Made by a program: the position numbers and the translations under genes | Part shown: positions 60,862 through 64,000 of the stretch, piece after piece | How positions within the stretch are numbered: position 1 is the stretch's first letter | How the letters are laid out: each line of letters begins with the position of its first letter | Notes under the pieces: model-generated | Seen by the model: the letters and a program-made list of their open reading frames with translations, nothing else | Told to the model about the DNA's origin: nothing | The model's database searches: none | Source of the DNA: an uncultured Lachnospiraceae bacterium | GTDB taxonomy: Bacteria; Bacillota; Clostridia; Lachnospirales; Lachnospiraceae | Length of the DNA stretch: 64,000 bases | NCBI GenBank assembly: GCA_910577015.1 | Contig: CAJTKU010000005.1 | Coordinates: forward strand, 118,536 to 182,535 | Direction: 5' to 3'

Positions 60862-60877
60862 CAATGCGTGTTATATT
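60849..60877 (+). promoter_or_regulatory. hsp20 promoter
   Basis: A perfect -35 TTGACA, a 17-nt spacer and -10 TATATT. The leader that follows carries a small ACCGC-AAAG-GCGGT hairpin at about 60899-60912 upstream of the ribosome site GGAGG. Confidence 0.88.
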
Positions 60878-60937
60878 ACAAATATAACAAAAAACAAAAC
60901 CGCAAAGGCGGTTAAGAAATGATTGGAGGAATGACTT

Positions 60938-61384
60938 ATGATGTTACCTAGCATTTTTAATGATGATTTATTTGATGAAGTGATGAATATGCCTTTCGGA
61001 GGAGATTTCTTTGGTGACCGTACTTCTTACGGCAAACATGCAAAAAGCCTGATGAAGACGGACATTAAGGAAACACAGGACGGATTTGAACTGGATATCG
61101 ATTTGCCCGGATACAAAAAGGATGAGGTAAACGCCCATCTGGAAAACGGATACCTGACTGTCACCGCTTCCAAAGAGAGGAACGAGGATGAACAGGACAA
61201 AGATGGAAAGTATATTCGCAGGGAAAGGTATACGGGAAGCTGCACCAGAAGCTTTTTTGTAGGCGATGCCATTACAGAAGAAGATATCCATGCAAAATAC
61301 GAAGACGGCATCCTGAAGCTGTCCGTTCCCAAAAAAGAAGAAAAGAAAGTGGAAACACGCAAATATATCGCAATAGAAGGCTAA
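60938..61384 (+). CDS. Small heat shock protein Hsp20
   Basis: A 148-residue alpha-crystallin chaperone that holds unfolding proteins in the cytosol. The N-terminal arm starts MLPSIFNDDLFDEVMN. The alpha-crystallin domain (about 38-140) has MKTDIKETQDGFELDIDLPGYKKDEV and DGILKLSVPKKEE, the G-x-L motif. The IEG tail acts as the IxI-type contact. It is controlled by CIRCE, and a terminator follows. Confidence 0.95.
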   Translation: MMLPSIFNDDLFDEVMNMPFGGDFFGDRTSYGKHAKSLMKTDIKETQDGFELDIDLPGYKKDEVNAHLENGYLTVTASKERNEDEQDKDGKYIRRERYTGSCTRSFFVGDAITEEDIHAKYEDGILKLSVPKKEEKKVETRKYIAIEG

Positions 61385-61396
61385 GCAGAAACAGGA

Positions 61397-61430
61397 AACC
61401 GGCGGAAATGTTACCGCCGGTTTTATTTTT
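61397..61430 (+). terminator. Terminator after hsp20
   Basis: CCGGCGG / CCGCCGG stem with an 8-nt loop followed by TTTTATTTTT, 13 nt after the stop. Confidence 0.88.
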
Positions 61431-61600
61431 GTATATTGTAAGGCAGCAGTCCCGGCGTGCAATTGATTGCATTAAGAATCGTGTCCTGATGTATATGGAG
61501 CGTAATATTCCGCATTCTTAAATTAGTGGTGCAGAATAACGTCTGCTATGATATAATCCGTTTTGAGCAAAAAATATATTTATTCTAGGAGAAAATGATA

Positions 61601-61999
61601 ATGTATTATATATCAACAGAAATAGAAATACCTATTGACCAGCTCATGAACTTGATGAAGCAAACATATTGGGCTCCCGAACGGACTGAAGAAGATATGT
61701 TAATTGCCATGAAAAATTCAATTGTTTTTGGCGCATTTGATGAGGAAGATAATCTAGTTGGATTTGCCAGAGTGGTAACGGATTATGTGTCAATTTGGTA
61801 TTTGTGTGATGTAATTGTTGATGAGGTTCACAGAGGACAAGGTATAGGAAACTTGCTTATGTCTGCGATAGTTTCGGATGAGCGATTTGCCAATGTATCG
61901 GCCATGTTAAAGACAAAGGATGCACATGGTTTGTATAGAAAGTTTGGTTTCTTGGATGTGGATGCAAATAGGGTAATGTACCGTGCAAAGGTGTTATAA
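61601..61999 (+). CDS. GNAT family N-acetyltransferase
   Basis: A 132-residue acetyltransferase: VGFARVVTDYVSIWYLCDVIVDEVHRGQGIGNLLMSAIV carries motif A (acetyl-CoA loop RGQGIG), and DAHGLYRKFGFLDVD the C-terminal Tyr motif. The pattern (IPIDQLMNLMKQTYWAPERTEED at the start) is common to a YjdJ/PhnO-like subgroup. The ATG at 61601 has AGGAG 9 nt upstream and is preferred over one two codons earlier. Confidence 0.9.
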   Translation: MYYISTEIEIPIDQLMNLMKQTYWAPERTEEDMLIAMKNSIVFGAFDEEDNLVGFARVVTDYVSIWYLCDVIVDEVHRGQGIGNLLMSAIVSDERFANVSAMLKTKDAHGLYRKFGFLDVDANRVMYRAKVL

Positions 62000-62006
62000 G
62001 TCAGAG

Positions 62007-62149
62007 GCATTGAACAGAATTTTGGAATTTGTTTTTATGGAACATAAGGTGTACAGAGTGACTACGGGATGTCTGGCAGAAATGCTGGCTCCGAAAAAGT
62101 TATGCGAAAGCGCTGTCTGATTAAGGAAGCGGAGCATGTTGATTATTAA
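62007..62149 (+). pseudogene. Frameshifted C-terminal fragment of an acetyltransferase
   Basis: ALNRILEFVFMEHKVYRVTT and GCLAE are read in one frame up to about 62080. In the next frame NAGSEKVMRKRCLIKEAEHVDY follows to the stop at 62147. A single lost A in GCAGAAATGC would join them into the C-terminal end of a RimJ/RimL-type GNAT (vyRvtagc..eN.gSekvMeKcGmikEae). No N-terminal part exists. It lies right after an intact GNAT gene of a different subtype. Confidence 0.7.
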
Positions 62150-62168
62150 TTGTCGGTTGTGCTATAAT
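62139..62168 (+). promoter_or_regulatory. Promoter of the M3 peptidase gene
   Basis: -35 TTGATT and a perfect -10 TATAAT with an 18-nt spacer. Transcription would begin at about 62175, giving an 80-nt leader. Confidence 0.6.
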
Positions 62169-62255
62169 AACCTCATGGCAACACTTTGGCAACAGAAAAT
62201 CAGTAAGCCAAGAGAGCAATTTGCTGAGTTTGTACGAGAAGAAATGGAGGCCAAT

Positions 62256-63938
62256 ATGAAGTTTAAAGACATGCCCTACGAAAGAGTCGATTTTGACAAA
62301 GTCGGTGAAGAGTTTAAGCAGTTAATGGCAGAGTTTGATGCTGCAAAAAGCGGGGAGGAGCAGTTTGAAGTACACAAGAAGTATTATGATTTGACGGACA
62401 GGGTTTCCACCATGATGACGATTGCCAATATCCGTCATGATGTGGATACGACGGATGCCTTTTATGATGCAGAGCAGGCATACTATGATGAAAAAGGACC
62501 GGTGTTCAGAAATCTGGTAGTTGCTTACCAGAAAAAAATGTATGAGTCCCCTTACCGCGATTACCTGGAAGAGAAAATAGGGCCGGTTGCTTTTAAGAAC
62601 ATGGAGTTAAGTTTAAAGTCCTTTGACGAAAAACTGATTCCGCTGATGCAGGAAGAAAACGCCCTGACTACGGAATATGACAAATTGATTGCCGGCGCGA
62701 AAATCGAATGGGAGGGAGAAACCTTTAACCTTTCCCTGATGCGCCCTTATTTAATCCATGTTGACAGAAAAGTGCGCAGGAAGGCATGGGATAAGGTTGC
62801 CGCTTTCTTTGAAGAAAATGCGGACAAACTGGATGAAATCTATGACAAGCTGGTGAAAAACAGGGATGCGCAGGCAAAAACCATGGGTTATCAGAATTAT
62901 CTGGAACTTGGCTATTACCGTATGCAGAGAAACTGTTACGGGCAGGCCGATGTGGAAAATTTCCGCAGGCAGGTAAAAAAGGATTTTGTGCCTTTTGCCG
63001 AAAAACTGCATGAGCGCAGGAGACAGCGCCTGGGCATAGATAAGCTTTCTTTTGAGGATGAAAGCGTATACTTTGTAAACGGTAATCCCAAACCGACAGG
63101 CACGCCGGAAGAAATCATGCAGAGCGGGCAGAAAATGTATTCCGAGCTTTCTCCCGAGACAAAAGAGTTTTTTGATTTTATGATGGAAAACGAGTTGTTT
63201 GACGTGCTGGGCAGAAAGACCAAAAAGGCAGGCGGCTATATGACGTATCTGCCGGTATATCAATCTCCTTTTATCTTTGCCAACTTTAACGGTACGGACG
63301 GGGACATCAATGTCATCACCCATGAATGCGGACATGCTTTTCAGGGATACATTTCCGGAAAAGACCCTATCCGGGAACACAGTGACATTACGATGGAAAC
63401 GGCGGAAATCCATTCCATGTCCATGGAGTTTTTCACGGAAAAATGGATGGAAATGTTTTTCGGAGACAGGGCGAAGGATTACCGTGCCATGCATCTGGAA
63501 GACGCGGCAGCTTTTATTCCCTATGGGTGTATGGTAGACGAATTTCAGCATATTGTCTATGAAAACCCTGATATGACGCCGGCTGAGAGAAAAGCGGCGT
63601 GGACGAAGCTGGAGAAAGAGTATAAACCGCATCTGGATTACGGCGACTGCAGGTTTTTTGCCGAAGGAGGATACTGGCAGAGACAGCCCCATATCTTTGA
63701 CTATCCGCTTTATTATATCGATTATTGTATTGCACAGACCTGTGCATTGCAGTATAAAACCATGATGGACGACGATTATAAGGCTGCATGGGACAGTTAC
63801 TTAAAGCTTTGTAAATTATCGGCAAGCGATTTCTTTACCAATCTGGTAAAAATGGTTGGTCTGGAAAACCCGTTTGAAGATGGAAGTATCAAAAAGATGG
63901 TTGACAAATTGGAAGAAAAGTACAGCCGGCTTATTTAG
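62256..63938 (+). CDS. M3 family oligoendopeptidase (PepF type)
   Basis: A 560-residue cytosolic metallopeptidase, the usual length for the M3B oligoendopeptidase group. The zinc motif HECGH is at 356-360 with the third ligand in METAEIHSMSME (Glu384). The substrate-closing Tyr/His motif lies near the C-terminus (EGGYWQRQPHIFDYPLYYIDY). It hydrolyses short peptides. The ATG at 62256 has GGAGG 5 nt upstream and is preferred over in-frame ATGs at 62136 and 62175. Confidence 0.95.
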   Translation: MKFKDMPYERVDFDKVGEEFKQLMAEFDAAKSGEEQFEVHKKYYDLTDRVSTMMTIANIRHDVDTTDAFYDAEQAYYDEKGPVFRNLVVAYQKKMYESPYRDYLEEKIGPVAFKNMELSLKSFDEKLIPLMQEENALTTEYDKLIAGAKIEWEGETFNLSLMRPYLIHVDRKVRRKAWDKVAAFFEENADKLDEIYDKLVKNRDAQAKTMGYQNYLELGYYRMQRNCYGQADVENFRRQVKKDFVPFAEKLHERRRQRLGIDKLSFEDESVYFVNGNPKPTGTPEEIMQSGQKMYSELSPETKEFFDFMMENELFDVLGRKTKKAGGYMTYLPVYQSPFIFANFNGTDGDINVITHECGHAFQGYISGKDPIREHSDITMETAEIHSMSMEFFTEKWMEMFFGDRAKDYRAMHLEDAAAFIPYGCMVDEFQHIVYENPDMTPAERKAAWTKLEKEYKPHLDYGDCRFFAEGGYWQRQPHIFDYPLYYIDYCIAQTCALQYKTMMDDDYKAAWDSYLKLCKLSASDFFTNLVKMVGLENPFEDGSIKKMVDKLEEKYSRLI

Positions 63939-63961
63939 CCGGCTGTCAGACTGTAGACAAA

Positions 63962-63988
63962 GTCCGAGGCTCTCGCCTCGGATTTTTC
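63962..63988 (+). terminator. Terminator after the M3 peptidase gene
   Basis: TCCGAGG / CCTCGGA stem with a 6-nt loop followed by TTTTTC. Another stem, AGCCGGC-TTATTTA-GCCGGCT, overlaps the stop codon at 63925-63945. Confidence 0.85.
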
Positions 63989-64000
63989 TTCTAAAAGAGC

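Noticed and set aside
62136..62255. In-frame N-terminal extension of the M3 peptidase (MLIINCRL... and MATLWQQK...).
   Set aside because: The internal ATG at 62256 has a strong GGAGG site and gives the normal family start; the promoter -10 lies inside the extension.
1..64000. CRISPR array, rRNA operon, or insertion sequence with a transposase.
   Set aside because: No regularly spaced repeats, rRNA sequence or transposase motifs were seen on either strand.

Overview
The window is about 64 kb around the chromosomal replication origin of a spore-forming, low-to-moderate GC Firmicute, most likely a member of the Lachnospiraceae (Clostridia). The evidence is gene order: dnaA-dnaN-S4-recF-gyrB-gyrA runs left from an AT-rich oriC at about 37.3-37.6 kb. 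rpmH-rnpA-yidD-yidC-jag-mnmE-mnmG-rsmG runs right, followed by parS, parA and parB. The family assignment also rests on a DUF3881-type gene after serS and on the cluster mazG-hup-rqcP-yabP-yabQ-divIC-spoIIE-tilS-hpt-ftsH. The genus cannot be fixed from the sequence alone.

Region by region: 0-3 kb is an accessory island read leftwards. A tyrosine recombinase and a pair of Xer/dif-like repeats lie upstream of a three-gene operon: an anthrax edema-factor-like nucleotidyl cyclase fold protein, a jacalin-like lectin, and an endolysin amidase cut off by the window edge. This operon is the strongest candidate for an undescribed system. 3-9.4 kb holds a methyltransferase, two uncharacterised genes, an orphan solute-binding-type lipoprotein and a GH13 glycosidase. 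9.6-24 kb is core cell biology and sporulation: ftsH, hpt, tilS, a SpoIIE-type phosphatase without its membrane domain, divIC, yabQ, yabP, rqcP, hup, mazG, a PEGA lipoprotein, a CotS-like kinase, cca and a zinc-ribbon membrane protein. 23.5-28.4 kb is a plastic stretch with a MazEF-type and a HigBA-type toxin-antitoxin pair, an ABC exporter, a 183-bp palindrome, a HAD phosphatase and an ECF S component.

28.5-44.6 kb is the origin region. DnaA boxes lie on both sides of dnaA, a bipartite layout as in Bacillus. 44.6-53.6 kb holds a membrane-anchored hydrolase, a DegS/DegU-like two-component pair, a 57-residue DUF5808-type protein, two perfect parS sites, parA, parB, a DUF4446 gene, an HD-GYP protein, serS, a DUF3881 gene and tRNA-Arg(CCU).

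53.7-64 kb is again accessory-rich. It has an Imm42-type orphan immunity gene, a decayed BRO-N/antirepressor pseudogene, a frameshifted small gene, a GNAT acetyltransferase followed by two tandem radical SAM enzymes, an OFA-type MFS transporter, a YciI-like protein, the tail of a serine recombinase, a P-loop kinase, a CIRCE-controlled small heat shock protein, an acetyltransferase with a decayed relative beside it, and an M3 oligoendopeptidase. There is no CRISPR array and no rRNA.
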